Below, one piece after another: positions 52,217 to 60,483 of a stretch of DNA of 64,000 bases; position 1 is the first letter of the stretch, and the number at the start of each line of letters is the position of its first letter. The translations under genes were made by a program, and so were the position numbers. Location of the stretch: NCBI GenBank assembly GCA_029941905.1, contig JAPYTQ010000002.1, forward strand, positions 124,001 to 188,000. Reading direction: 5' to 3'. Source of the stretch: JAHRVQ01 sp029941905. Lineage in GTDB: Bacteria; Pseudomonadota; Gammaproteobacteria; Pseudomonadales; Azotimanducaceae. Below the pieces are notes generated by a model. The model did not search any database, was not told where the DNA came from, and worked only from the letters and a program-made list of their open reading frames with translations.

Positions 52217-53941
52217 TTAATCTCCGGATTGTTGACGGGCAGCAATGGTGTCGTGTTCCAGCGTGCCATCAAAACTGTTAATGAGTTGTCGCACATTCTC
52301 ATCATTTTCTATTTCTTTTACCGCTGCTGCCCGGGCTTCATCCTGTTTACGCGTTCGAGCAGCCGCAGGAGTCTCATCTGTCGCCTCGCCAATTTCCACT
52401 TTCACTTTAATATCACGTTGATATAGTTTTACCAGCGCGGCTTCAATCCTCGATTCATGCCTGCTGTTCCATAAGCTGGCGTGGTGTTCGTTAAGCCGCA
52501 GCTGGCAAGCCCCTTTAGTTGCCTGACGGATTACACAGTTTGACGCAAGGGAGAACGTAACCCCTGACAACCCAAGCATGGGCAGGATGGTTACCCAGTT
52601 ACCTGGCGACAGGTCCGGTGCAACTTCGGGATTTTCCGACGATGATTTAGCGGGTTCTTCTTGTGAAATATCAGGTGAAGGATCAGGTATTGGATCAGGC
52701 ACAGGATCAGAAACAGGTTTGATTACGGGTTCTGTCGAATCCTGGCCAAGACTTGCCAAAATCCCGGAGACTCTGGATGTTGCACTATCTATGGGAGCTA
52801 CGGACGCTGTTTTTTTTTTAAGTTCCGATTCACCCGTGCCTGCCTCGCCGGTGGCAGCCGCCGGTGAGAATGCGAGCATTCGGAGCATGATCATCTCAAA
52901 CCCGGTTCTCGGGTCAGGTGAGAACGGAAGATCACGCTGGCCAATCAATCCTATCTGGTAAAACAGTTGCACATCTTCTCGCCCAATCGCCTCGGCGATC
53001 GCGATAATCAATTCCCGATCTCCCTGACTGTTGTCTATTCCTGCCGGTACCGCCTGGGCTACAGCGACGCGATGCAGGACCGACAGCACCTCAGCGAGCA
53101 AAGCGCCATAGTCCGGTGAAAATTCTGACAATTGGGTGATTTTACCCAATAACCCCGACGCATTTTTTTGGATCAGTAAATCAAGCAATTCATAGACTGA
53201 TCTTTGATCAATGCTACCCAGCATCAGCTTCACATCCGCATCTCTAACGGAGTTGTTTCCGAACGAGATCGCCTGATCGGTTAAACTCAGGGCGTCCCGC
53301 ATACTGCCATCTGCCGCCCTGCCTAGCTGCCAGAGTGCCGGATCATCAAAGGTCACTGCCTCAGCAGTGAGGATTTGCCGGAGATAACTCACGATTCGCT
53401 CTGGGGACAGGTTTTTCAGGTTGAACTGTAAACAGCGGGACAAGACGGTAATGGGAAGCTTCTTTGGATCCGTTGTTGCCAGGAGAAATTTCACATGCTC
53501 AGGCGGTTCTTCCAGGGTCTTTAGCAGTGCGTTGAAGCTGTGGTTGGATAACATATGCACTTCGTCAATCAAGTACACTTTGAAGCGGTTTTTTGCAGGC
53601 ATGTACTGGACGTTATCGAGGATTTCCCGCGTATCTTCCACCTTGGTACGGGACGCGGCATCATATTCAATCAGGTCGATGCTGCGACCTTGAGCAATTT
53701 CAACACAGGACCCGCACTGCCCACAGGGTTTTGAAGAGACGCCGGTCTCACAATTAAGACACTTCGCCAGAATTCTCGCGATCGTGGTCTTCCCCACACC
53801 CCGGGTACCGGTAAACAAGTAAGCATGATGCAGACGATCATTATCTAACGCATTAACCAATGCGCGCAGTACATGTTCCTGGCCTTCGAGTTCCTCGAAA
53901 TTCGCCGGGCGATATTTTCTTGCAAGTACCTGATAGCTCAT
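52217..53941 (-). CDS. dnaX: DNA polymerase III subunit tau (and gamma by slippage)
   Basis: The full product is tau, 574 aa, the clamp-loader motor. MSYQVLARKYRPANFEELEG leads to Walker A (FTGTRGVGKTTIARILAKCL), the zinc module CLNCETGVSSKPCGQCGSC and the DExx box in VYLIDEVHMLSNHSFNALLK with SRC sensor TTDPKKLPITVLSRC. Domain III ends near residue 365. ATG 53941 is used because the apparent upstream start is TTG. After Leu374 ten consecutive A encode three Lys and the start of Thr378; slipping there ends the protein at about 380 or 385 residues, close to a gamma subunit. The variable linker with PDP repeats (about 420-450) precedes the tau C terminus. Confidence 0.96.
   Translation of the reverse strand: MSYQVLARKYRPANFEELEGQEHVLRALVNALDNDRLHHAYLFTGTRGVGKTTIARILAKCLNCETGVSSKPCGQCGSCVEIAQGRSIDLIEYDAASRTKVEDTREILDNVQYMPAKNRFKVYLIDEVHMLSNHSFNALLKTLEEPPEHVKFLLATTDPKKLPITVLSRCLQFNLKNLSPERIVSYLRQILTAEAVTFDDPALWQLGRAADGSMRDALSLTDQAISFGNNSVRDADVKLMLGSIDQRSVYELLDLLIQKNASGLLGKITQLSEFSPDYGALLAEVLSVLHRVAVAQAVPAGIDNSQGDRELIIAIAEAIGREDVQLFYQIGLIGQRDLPFSPDPRTGFEMIMLRMLAFSPAAATGEAGTGESELKKKTASVAPIDSATSRVSGILASLGQDSTEPVIKPVSDPVPDPIPDPSPDISQEEPAKSSSENPEVAPDLSPGNWVTILPMLGLSGVTFSLASNCVIRQATKGACQLRLNEHHASLWNSRHESRIEAALVKLYQRDIKVKVEIGEATDETPAAARTRKQDEARAAAVKEIENDENVRQLINSFDGTLEHDTIAARQQSGD
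52810..52819 (-). other. A10 slippery run in dnaX for gamma subunit synthesis
   Basis: The coding strand reads CTT followed by ten A and then CAGCGTCC. One extra A gives K-K-K-N-S-V-R-S-S-H-R and TAG. One A fewer gives K-K-K-Q-R-P and TAG. Both end just after clamp-loader domain III, as in dnaX genes that make gamma by polymerase or ribosome slippage. Confidence 0.7.
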
Positions 53942-54027
53942 TGACAAAAATTTGGCATAATTCGACTCCGATTCAGATTGTATTAGTAATTGCGCTTGAG
54001 ATCACTCATCGGCATGTGTTTTCACTC

Positions 54028-54045
54028 AGGGAAGCTCTGATTAAG
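54028..54045 (+). repeat. Half-site, copy 3 of the CTCTGATTAA repeat family
   Basis: The sequence agggaagctctgattaag matches the arm of the palindromic repeats at 13117 and 35296. No complementary arm is found nearby, so this is a lone or decayed end. It lies in the 229-base gap between dnaX and the GDPD gene. Confidence 0.55.
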
Positions 54046-54170
54046 TAGATATCTTCGTCAGGGCAAGGAAGGGTGGAATTGAGAAAAGTTGTTACTATGC
54101 CGTATATTGGCGACGTTTTGGATTTCTGTCCCAGTTTGAACCCAATCAAAAACCACACAGGCCACCAGCG

Positions 54171-54881
54171 ATGACGCAATCAACTTTTCTGTGCATTGGG
54201 CATCGTGGTGCTTCTGGCCATGCGCCAGAAAACACGCTTAAAGCCTTTGAAATAGCAGTTGACATGAACTGCCCCTGGGTTGAGTTGGATGTTTATGCGG
54301 TGGAAACCGAGCTGCTGGTCATTCACGACGACAAGCTGGAGCGTACGACCAATGGCACCGGCATGGTCATGGACGCCAATCTAGGCTACCTTCGCTCTCT
54401 GGATGCCGGACAGGGTCAACAAATCCCAACCTTGAATGAAGTCATTCAAACCGTCGATCACAGGGCCGGGATAAATATTGAACTCAAGGGGCCGGACACA
54501 GCAGAACCTGTGAACCAGCTCCTGTTGGAACTGACCCGGTCCGGATGGCAAAACGAAGAATTTCTGATTTCATCCTTCAATCACAGAGAACTTGCCCGGG
54601 CTGATCCGCGATATCGGCGGGGCGCGCTGTTTCATCGCAAGGTCAAAGACTATTTTTCAGTGACGGACAGGCTCGCCGCCTACGCTATAAACCTTTCCAT
54701 GAAAATTGTCGATCAGGAGACCGTGACCCAAGCCCATCAACGTGGGCTAAAAGTTTACGTTTACACTGTCAACAAGAAGAAGGATATGCAGGCACTAAAA
54801 TCAATGGGCGCAGACGGCGTTTTTACGAATTTCCCTGACCGCTTTCCCTGGGAGGAAGACCACAATGTTACCAGTTGCTAA
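54171..54881 (+). CDS. Glycerophosphodiester phosphodiesterase
   Basis: The 236-aa cytoplasmic enzyme splits glycerophosphodiesters to glycerol-3-phosphate and an alcohol. GHRGASGHAPENTLKAFEIA (residues 8-27) has the catalytic His-Arg and the Glu metal ligand, VELDVYAVETELLVIHDDKL (about 38-57) has the Glu-x-Asp and second His, and INIELKGPDTAEPV holds a further Glu/Lys. There is no signal peptide, so it is UgpQ-like rather than GlpQ-like. The gene overlaps the GNAT gene by 17 bases. Confidence 0.93.
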   Translation: MTQSTFLCIGHRGASGHAPENTLKAFEIAVDMNCPWVELDVYAVETELLVIHDDKLERTTNGTGMVMDANLGYLRSLDAGQGQQIPTLNEVIQTVDHRAGINIELKGPDTAEPVNQLLLELTRSGWQNEEFLISSFNHRELARADPRYRRGALFHRKVKDYFSVTDRLAAYAINLSMKIVDQETVTQAHQRGLKVYVYTVNKKKDMQALKSMGADGVFTNFPDRFPWEEDHNVTSC

Positions 54882-55353
54882 CATCGCCCGGGTCGAGCAG
54901 AAACATGTGCTTGCAAATCTGCTGCAATATTACCTGTATGATTTTTCGGAATTTTCCGACGATCAGATCAGCCGGGATGGGCGTTTCGACTATCCGTACC
55001 TGGACTATTACTGGCAGGATCCTGACCGTACACCCTATTTGTTCTACCTGGATGGTAAACCCATCGGATTTGCGCTGGTTCGTGTTGAAACCGATCCGTC
55101 GAACGGAAACAAGTGCACAGACCTGGCTGAGTTTTTTATCTTGAGACCTTATCGGCGCCGGGGATACGGATCGACTTTAGCGATTTCAGTCTGGGGGTGC
55201 CACCCGGGTAAATGGAAGGTCAGGGTCTTGCAAACAAATAAAGCCGCCTACCCATTCTGGAAACAGGTAATCGGCGAATTTACTGCTGGCGACGTCCTGG
55301 AGACGTCACTCGGCGCCCACCCTTTTATTGAATTTGAGTTTGAATCTGGTTGA
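54865..55353 (+). CDS. GNAT-family N-acetyltransferase
   Basis: The 162-aa protein has the acetyl-CoA loop FILRPYRRRGYGSTLAISVW (about 91-110), and WKVRVLQTNKAAYPFWKQVI (about 117-136) gives the conserved later strands and helix. The acceptor is unknown. ATG 54865 has GGAGGAAG six bases upstream, inside the GDPD gene, so the two are translationally coupled. It converges on the psp operon with a 14-base gap. Confidence 0.87.
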   Translation: MLPVANIARVEQKHVLANLLQYYLYDFSEFSDDQISRDGRFDYPYLDYYWQDPDRTPYLFYLDGKPIGFALVRVETDPSNGNKCTDLAEFFILRPYRRRGYGSTLAISVWGCHPGKWKVRVLQTNKAAYPFWKQVIGEFTAGDVLETSLGAHPFIEFEFESG

Positions 55354-55367
55354 GCGGGATGGTCCCT

Positions 55368-55634
55368 TCAACCTTTACTGGCCAGGTCATCGATTTTTCG
55401 ACTCAGGTTTTGCTTCTCATCGGTGACAATTTCTTCCAGCACCTCCAGCCGCCGTTTCGAATCTTCCAGTTCCTGTTCCATCAGGGCCAGATCTTCTTCA
55501 AGCTCAAAAATTCGATCCTTCATTTCTTTCGGGCTGCCACTCTTCGAGGCTTTAATAATCTTAACGACCGTATCGGAGATGATCGCCGTGACCACAACCA
55601 CGCCGACGAATATCCAAAATGTGCTACCAGGCAT
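55368..55634 (-). CDS. Small membrane coiled-coil protein at the end of the psp operon (PspB-like)
   Basis: The 88-aa protein has one N-terminal helix (STFWIFVGVVVVTAIISDTV) and then a long acidic coiled coil (ELEEDLALMEQELEDSKRRL). This is the PspB plan, but a true pspB lies upstream, so it is a second such protein. It overlaps the DUF2807 gene by 11 bases, which ties it to the psp operon. It may partner PspC or anchor the DUF2807 protein; no function is known. Confidence 0.6.
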   Translation of the reverse strand: MPGSTFWIFVGVVVVTAIISDTVVKIIKASKSGSPKEMKDRIFELEEDLALMEQELEDSKRRLEVLEEIVTDEKQNLSRKIDDLASKG

Positions 55635-56301
55635 GTTCTTTTCCTCTTTTTGGGGGTTGGGGTTCTTTTCTACGCCTTGTTACCTTCCCTGACCCCGTGA
55701 TTTGTTTGTAGACATCCGGATACCCCGCATAGCTCACCGATCCGGAGCCGGAGATAACAACCGATAGTTCATCGCTGACCGATACACTGACAGAACCAGC
55801 ACCCGCTACATTGATGTCAGCAAAATCGCTGACGAGTTTTTCAGACGAATATTGTCCGGAACCACTTATTTTAATTCGTTGAACTTCGACATCACCTTCT
55901 GCCTTCACACTTCCCGAACCCGTGATATTCGCTTCAAACTGATCCGCGGTGAGCTTTTCCAACGAGAGCTGACCGGAACCGGAAACCAGCACGGAAACAT
56001 GATCATTGTCCAGGTCAGGTATCACTATTCGCCCGGTGCCGGAAAACGTCACACGACGGACGTCTTTCATTTTCAGATCATAGGAAATGATTTCCCGACG
56101 CACCTTGAGCAACACAATGTGAGGATTTACGTAGCCGAGCCGGAGAACACCATCGACCACTTCAGACTGAATATTCTTCAGAACATAGTCAGGTGCATGA
56201 ATGGTGAGGGATTCGTCATCAGATTGGATGATTTTCAACGTGCCGGGGCCACGAAATCTGACCTGGTCAAACTTCATCACTGAACGAGTTTCAACGGTCA
56301 T
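55624..56301 (-). CDS. DUF2807 (GIN/head) beta-solenoid protein in the psp operon
   Basis: The 225-aa protein is built of short beta repeats with alternating G-S-G turns, such as VTFSGTGRIVIPDLDNDHVS, VLVSGSGQLSLEKLTADQFE, ANITGSGSVKAEGDVEVQRI and VVISGSGSVSYAGYPDVYKQ. This is the DUF2807 pattern. There is no signal peptide, unlike most family members, and the end is basic (TRRRKEPQPPKRGKEHAW). ATG 56301 overlaps the pspC stop (TGATG). Similar Toastrack/DUF4097 proteins accompany PspC and LiaF in other phyla, so a stress-sensing or scaffold role is inferred. Confidence 0.8.
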   Translation of the reverse strand: MTVETRSVMKFDQVRFRGPGTLKIIQSDDESLTIHAPDYVLKNIQSEVVDGVLRLGYVNPHIVLLKVRREIISYDLKMKDVRRVTFSGTGRIVIPDLDNDHVSVLVSGSGQLSLEKLTADQFEANITGSGSVKAEGDVEVQRIKISGSGQYSSEKLVSDFADINVAGAGSVSVSVSDELSVVISGSGSVSYAGYPDVYKQITGSGKVTRRRKEPQPPKRGKEHAW

Positions 56302-57266
56302 CAATCTTCCCCGGAAATTTTCTTGAATTCACGTTGCAATTCAAATTTCGATGACGTGACGTGAGTTTCCATACACCTTAATTTGTCTTCAATATCGGCA
56401 AATTTCCTTTTCGCGGTACTCATTGCCTGAACATTTGATATGCGGGGTTTGTTTACGCGGTTTTCGGATTTTCGTTCTCGCATCGAAGGCCTCATATGCT
56501 CATCTTCACGCTGGTGACCCTGATCAAACCGGTCGGTCACCTCACGATAATATGGTTTTTTGTCCATTAGAAAATAGGTGATGAAATAAGCAGGGACGGC
56601 GATCGAAGGTAAGAAAAATAACCCACACAACGCGCCAAGCCGAACCTGCCAGGTTTCCACCCCCAGGTATTCAGCCGAACCGGCGCATACACCGCAGATC
56701 TTTTTGTTCTTGTTGTCCCGGTACAGCCCGTAACCATGACGTCGCCATTTAGTTCGGCCCCAACGGCGGAAATCAGCATTGCCATAACTGCGATATTGTC
56801 GTTTTGATTTTCCCCGTTTCGTGCGCCGACTGGAGCGATATTCCTGGCCGCTGCTCCTGCTGGCGAACTCTGCCGCTTCTTCTGTGGCCTGCCTGGCTTT
56901 TCTTGCAGCGCGACGAGCTTTTCTGGCTTCAACTTCTGCGCTATCAAGTCCGTCCATTGTATCGGAGCCATGACTACCAGACTGTTCATCAAACATCTTC
57001 TGGGATTTTTCGTCGATCCATTCTTCCGCTTTGCGGGACCATGTTTCTGCCACATCATCGACAAAATCTTCTATGGATTTGTCCAGGTCTCTTTCCCTGG
57101 GGCTTTGTCGGCGATGGGCACGTCGTGCTAATTCTTCAGCTCTGTCGGCAGTGCGCTTTGCCTGCTGTCCTTTTCGCTGAGCTCTTTGCTCGGCTCTGTC
57201 CGCCAGCCTTCTGGCCCTTCTGGCAGCTCTTTCTGCATCACGTCGTTCTCGATCTGACCTGCTCAC
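56301..57266 (-). CDS. pspC: PspC-domain protein with a long basic N-terminal extension
   Basis: The 321-aa protein has the PspC domain at about 180-235: YGLYRDNKNKKICGVCAGSA, EYLGVETWQVRLGALCGLFF and one to two membrane segments (FLPSIAVPAYFITYFLMD). Before it lies an Arg/Ala/Lys-rich helical stretch (residues 1-160) and after it an 80-residue charged tail; normal PspC has about 120 aa. The start is GTG 57266. PspC with PspB senses membrane stress and releases PspF from PspA. The extension could bind membrane phosphates or nucleic acid, which is a guess. Confidence 0.85.
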   Translation of the reverse strand: MSRSDRERRDAERAARRARRLADRAEQRAQRKGQQAKRTADRAEELARRAHRRQSPRERDLDKSIEDFVDDVAETWSRKAEEWIDEKSQKMFDEQSGSHGSDTMDGLDSAEVEARKARRAARKARQATEEAAEFASRSSGQEYRSSRRTKRGKSKRQYRSYGNADFRRWGRTKWRRHGYGLYRDNKNKKICGVCAGSAEYLGVETWQVRLGALCGLFFLPSIAVPAYFITYFLMDKKPYYREVTDRFDQGHQREDEHMRPSMRERKSENRVNKPRISNVQAMSTAKRKFADIEDKLRCMETHVTSSKFELQREFKKISGED

Positions 57267-57295
57267 TTGATTCCCCTTATTTCCTGACCCGGTCT

Positions 57296-57541
57296 CTATG
57301 CCTGGCGCTGTTCTTCACGCCATTCCGGGTTTTCAACATCCAGAATAGCTTCCAGGGTTTCGATTCTGGCAGCCATTTTATTTGCCACCTCAATCATCTC
57401 GTCCAGTTCCGCACGTTCCCCGGAAGAGAGGCCATCAGCCGTACGAGCGACTGATTTGTAATGAAGAATAATCCAGATAGGTGCCACGATAACCAGGAAA
57501 ACAAGCACGGGGACAAATATTGCTACTAACCAACCTTCCAT
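57296..57541 (-). CDS. pspB: Phage shock protein B
   Basis: The 81-aa inner-membrane protein has one N-terminal helix (GWLVAIFVPVLVFLVIVAPI) and a cytoplasmic leucine-zipper-like tail (LSSGERAELDEMIEVANKMA with ETLEAILD), matching PspB. It acts with PspC to pass the stress signal to PspA. It lies between pspA and pspC with gaps of 43 and 29 bases. Confidence 0.9.
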   Translation of the reverse strand: MEGWLVAIFVPVLVFLVIVAPIWIILHYKSVARTADGLSSGERAELDEMIEVANKMAARIETLEAILDVENPEWREEQRQA

Positions 57542-57584
57542 AATAGTCTCAACCTTAATTTAATCGTCTGACTGATATCGGGAT

Positions 57585-58262
57585 TTACTGTTCTGCCGCA
57601 TCGGGCGACTGCCCCATGCGTTCTTTTAGCTTGGCCAGTTCCTCATCGACCTTCTCGTCAGACTCCAGATCTGCAATCTCATCAGCAAGGTTTCGTTGTC
57701 CCAGATCATAACTCTCTATTTCGCCTTCCATCACGTCGATTTTTCGTTCGTAATGTTCGAAACGACTCATGGCAGCATCGATATCGACCTCGTGCAATTG
57801 GCGTTTAACCCCAATTCTTGATTTCGCAGTTTTACCACGCAGGATCAAAGCTTTCTGACGTGCCTTGGCATCACCTAACTTCTGCTGCAGCAAACCGATG
57901 TCGTCTGACAGTTTCTCCAGATTGTGCTCGATCTGGCCAAGGTCAGAACTCACCGTATCGACCTCTTCGAGTGCAGCCGTCTTTTCTTTCAGCGCCGCCC
58001 GGGCAAGGTCTTCCCTGTCTTTCGAGATCGCCGTTTCCGCCTTACGTTCCCACTCAGCCGCTTCCTTCTTCATCCGTTCGGTACGGCGACCTAATTCTTT
58101 CTTGTCGGCTATCAGTTTTGCTGACTGGGTACGAACCTCAACCAGGGTCTCTTCCATTTCCTGAATTATCAGTCGGACCATCTTTTCAGGATCTTCTGCC
58201 TTGTCCAGGATGGAATTGATATTGGCATTGATTATGTCTGTGAATCTGGAAAATATACCCAT
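57585..58262 (-). CDS. pspA: Phage shock protein A
   Basis: The 225-aa protein is almost wholly alpha-helical: MGIFSRFTDIINANINSILD is the membrane-binding amphipathic helix, EDPEKMVRLIIQEMEETLVE is the conserved PspA/Vipp1 segment, and coiled coils follow to residue 215. PspA restrains PspF in unstressed cells and coats damaged membranes as ESCRT-III-like oligomers. It is the first gene of the operon, read from the sigma-54-like promoter at 58371-58388, divergent from pspF. Confidence 0.95.
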   Translation of the reverse strand: MGIFSRFTDIINANINSILDKAEDPEKMVRLIIQEMEETLVEVRTQSAKLIADKKELGRRTERMKKEAAEWERKAETAISKDREDLARAALKEKTAALEEVDTVSSDLGQIEHNLEKLSDDIGLLQQKLGDAKARQKALILRGKTAKSRIGVKRQLHEVDIDAAMSRFEHYERKIDVMEGEIESYDLGQRNLADEIADLESDEKVDEELAKLKERMGQSPDAAEQ

Positions 58263-58370
58263 CTTCGTTTGCCTCTTCTTTGTTGAAACTAGTGTTAAAA
58301 CTTATCGGCAGATGCTCTGCCGGTTTATCGCTATTTCACATAGCGCGTTTAAATTCTATGCCTAACCAAT

Positions 58371-58388
58371 AACACATTCCGTGCCAAG
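58371..58388 (-). promoter_or_regulatory. Sigma-54-like promoter of the psp operon
   Basis: The minus strand reads CTTGGCACGGAATGTGTT. GG (-24) and GT (-12) have ten bases between them, and the -24 box TTGGCAC is perfect; the -12 box has GT for GC. It lies about 110 bases before pspA and faces a PspF gene, the expected activator. Confidence 0.65.
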
Positions 58389-58561
58389 ACATCGGAGTAC
58401 GCTATGTTACTGTTATGTATAGGTTATTTAAAATCCACACGAATAGGTTATGATTACCTTGTTAATGCACTGCTCATAAATTAGTGAATCAAACCAACAA
58501 TTAGCATTTTAACCTAACCTGATCATCACCCAACCTGATCTTAAGCAAACAGGAAGCATGG

Positions 58562-59611
58562 ATGTCACAAGGACCACAAGCAGAACGACTTATAGGTGAG
58601 TCGCCTTCATTTTTAGAGGTACTTGAGCTCACTTCGCAGATAGCACCATTGAACAAACCTTTACTTATAGTCGGCGAGAGAGGTACAGGGAAAGAACTCA
58701 TCGCCGCGCGGCTCCATTATCTGTCAGGCCGCTGGGACCAGGAATATCTGAAGATGAATTGTGCCGCGATTAGTGAAACCCTGCTGGAGTCCGAGTTGTT
58801 CGGCCATGAGGTAGGATCCTTTACCGGTGCGCAGAAGCTTCATCGCGGCCGATTTGAACGGGCCGACAAGGGTACTCTTTTTCTGGATGAACTGGCGAAC
58901 ACTTCACAGCTGGTGCAGGAGAAGCTATTGAGAATAATCGAGTATGGTGAATTTGAGCGGGTCGGCGGCAGCAAGACAATAATCACCGATATCAGGCTGA
59001 TCGCGGCGACCAATGAGGACCTACCGGCTCTGGCAAGGAAAGGTGCCTTTCGCGAAGACCTTCTGGATCGCCTGGCGTTCGACGTAATCACCCTGCCTCC
59101 ACTGCGAGCTCGACCCGAAGATATTCTTATTCTTGCCGAACATTTTGCGGTTTCCATGGCGATCGATCTGGGCAGAGAGTACTTTCCTGGTTTTACACCC
59201 GCTGCCAGGAAAGTACTGCGCAGCTATCACTGGCCCGGCAATGTCAGGGAGCTTAAAAATGTAGTGGAACGAAGTGTTTACAGAAACCAGGCACTTGATG
59301 CACCGGTTGACCTGATTTCGCTCGATCCCTTCGATTCTCCTTTTAGACCTACTGCAGCAAACCAGACCCTTAGTGTTTCATCCACACCTGATGCCAGCGA
59401 CCACACGACCACGGTCGTGCCACCGGTGCCGAGTGTGAGTGACTTCCCCATCGATTTTCGGCAGTCAGTACAGGACTATGAGGTTGGTCTGATCAAGAAT
59501 GCCCTGGCGAGTAATCAGTTTAACCAGAAGAAAACTGCGGAGGCCCTGGGTGTTACCTACCACCAGCTTCGTGGGTATCTTAAGAAGTATGATCTGTTGG
59601 AGAGTGCTTAA
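58562..59611 (+). CDS. pspF: PspF-type sigma-54-dependent transcription activator
   Basis: The 349-aa protein has no receiver domain and starts directly with the AAA+ core, as PspF does. Walker A is LLIVGERGTGKELIAARLHY (about 37-56), the sigma-54 contact loop is GHEVGSFTGAQKLHRGRFER with GSFTGA instead of GAFTGA, Walker B is KGTLFLDELANTSQLVQEKL, and sensor 2 is in WPGNVRELKNVVERSVYR. A C-terminal helix-turn-helix (NQKKTAEALGVTYHQLRGYL) binds DNA upstream of psp. It is divergent from pspA with 299 bases between the two starts. Confidence 0.94.
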   Translation: MSQGPQAERLIGESPSFLEVLELTSQIAPLNKPLLIVGERGTGKELIAARLHYLSGRWDQEYLKMNCAAISETLLESELFGHEVGSFTGAQKLHRGRFERADKGTLFLDELANTSQLVQEKLLRIIEYGEFERVGGSKTIITDIRLIAATNEDLPALARKGAFREDLLDRLAFDVITLPPLRARPEDILILAEHFAVSMAIDLGREYFPGFTPAARKVLRSYHWPGNVRELKNVVERSVYRNQALDAPVDLISLDPFDSPFRPTAANQTLSVSSTPDASDHTTTVVPPVPSVSDFPIDFRQSVQDYEVGLIKNALASNQFNQKKTAEALGVTYHQLRGYLKKYDLLESA

Positions 59612-59623
59612 AAGGAAAGGTGC

Positions 59624-60424
59624 CTACTCTCCGGTAAAGTGGGGTGCACGCTTATCAATAATTGCATTCACCGCCTCAACATGATCTTTGGTCTGGTGCG
59701 CCAGGGCCTGCAAAGACGCTGATGCCTCCAGCAATGATTCGAGTTGGGAATGATCTGATTCCTTGATCAGGCGTTTGGTCATGCGAAGTGCACCCGGCGG
59801 ATTGACGGCAATTCTTTCAGCCAGTTCATTTGCAGCAGACATAAGTTCATCCGGTGGTACAACACGGGAAACCATTCCCCATGCGAGGGCGGTTTGTGCA
59901 TTGACAGGTTCCCCGGTAAATGCCATTTCATTGGCTCTGGATATGCCAATTACCCTGGGGAGGAACCATGCGCCCCCGTCGCCGGGAATTAGTCCAACTT
60001 TAACAAAACTCTCTGCGAAGAGCGCCTTCTCGGACGCAACTCTCATATCGCACATCATTGTCAAATCGCAACCGGCACCGATTGCTGCGCCATTGACAGC
60101 GGCGATAATCGGGACTTCGAGACTATATACAGCGAGAGGAATCCGTTGAATGCCGTTTCGGTAGCCATCGCGTATTTCAGTAGCCGTGCCACCGAACATA
60201 CCTTTTTTGTCGCGCATATCCTTGACGTTACCACCGGAAGAAAATGCACTCCCCGCACCGGTAATAATCGCTACCCGTACAGAAGCATCCGCGTTGATCC
60301 GCGCACATGCCGCCTCGATTGCATCAACCATTTCATCTTCTGAAATCGCGTTGCGGGTCTCGTGCCGGTTCAGGGTCAAGGTTACAATGTGGCCATCTTG
60401 TTCGTATAGCAAAGGATCGGACAT
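59624..60424 (-). CDS. Enoyl-CoA hydratase/isomerase (crotonase family)
   Basis: The 266-aa protein (start MSDPLLYEQDGHIVTLTLNR) has the oxyanion segment ITGAGSAFSSGGNVKDMRDK (about 57-76) and the second conserved block PIIAAVNGAAIGAGCDLTMM with FAESFVKVGLIPGDGGAWFL. Crotonases hydrate or isomerise enoyl-CoAs. ATG 60424 is chosen over the frame from 60472, which adds 16 residues with no likeness. It converges on pspF with 12 bases between stops. The substrate is unknown. Confidence 0.9.
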   Translation of the reverse strand: MSDPLLYEQDGHIVTLTLNRHETRNAISEDEMVDAIEAACARINADASVRVAIITGAGSAFSSGGNVKDMRDKKGMFGGTATEIRDGYRNGIQRIPLAVYSLEVPIIAAVNGAAIGAGCDLTMMCDMRVASEKALFAESFVKVGLIPGDGGAWFLPRVIGISRANEMAFTGEPVNAQTALAWGMVSRVVPPDELMSAANELAERIAVNPPGALRMTKRLIKESDHSQLESLLEASASLQALAHQTKDHVEAVNAIIDKRAPHFTGE

Positions 60425-60483
60425 GGTGTTTCTCTTTTGGTTACAATCCGGGAAAACTACCATAGCTGTCACATAAAATCCCC

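Noticed and set aside
53942..54170. Possible 4.5S/SRP RNA gene upstream of dnaX, its place in some pseudomonads
   Set aside because: The conserved GGAAGCAGCC-type core and the long hairpin are absent; only the repeat half-site is seen.
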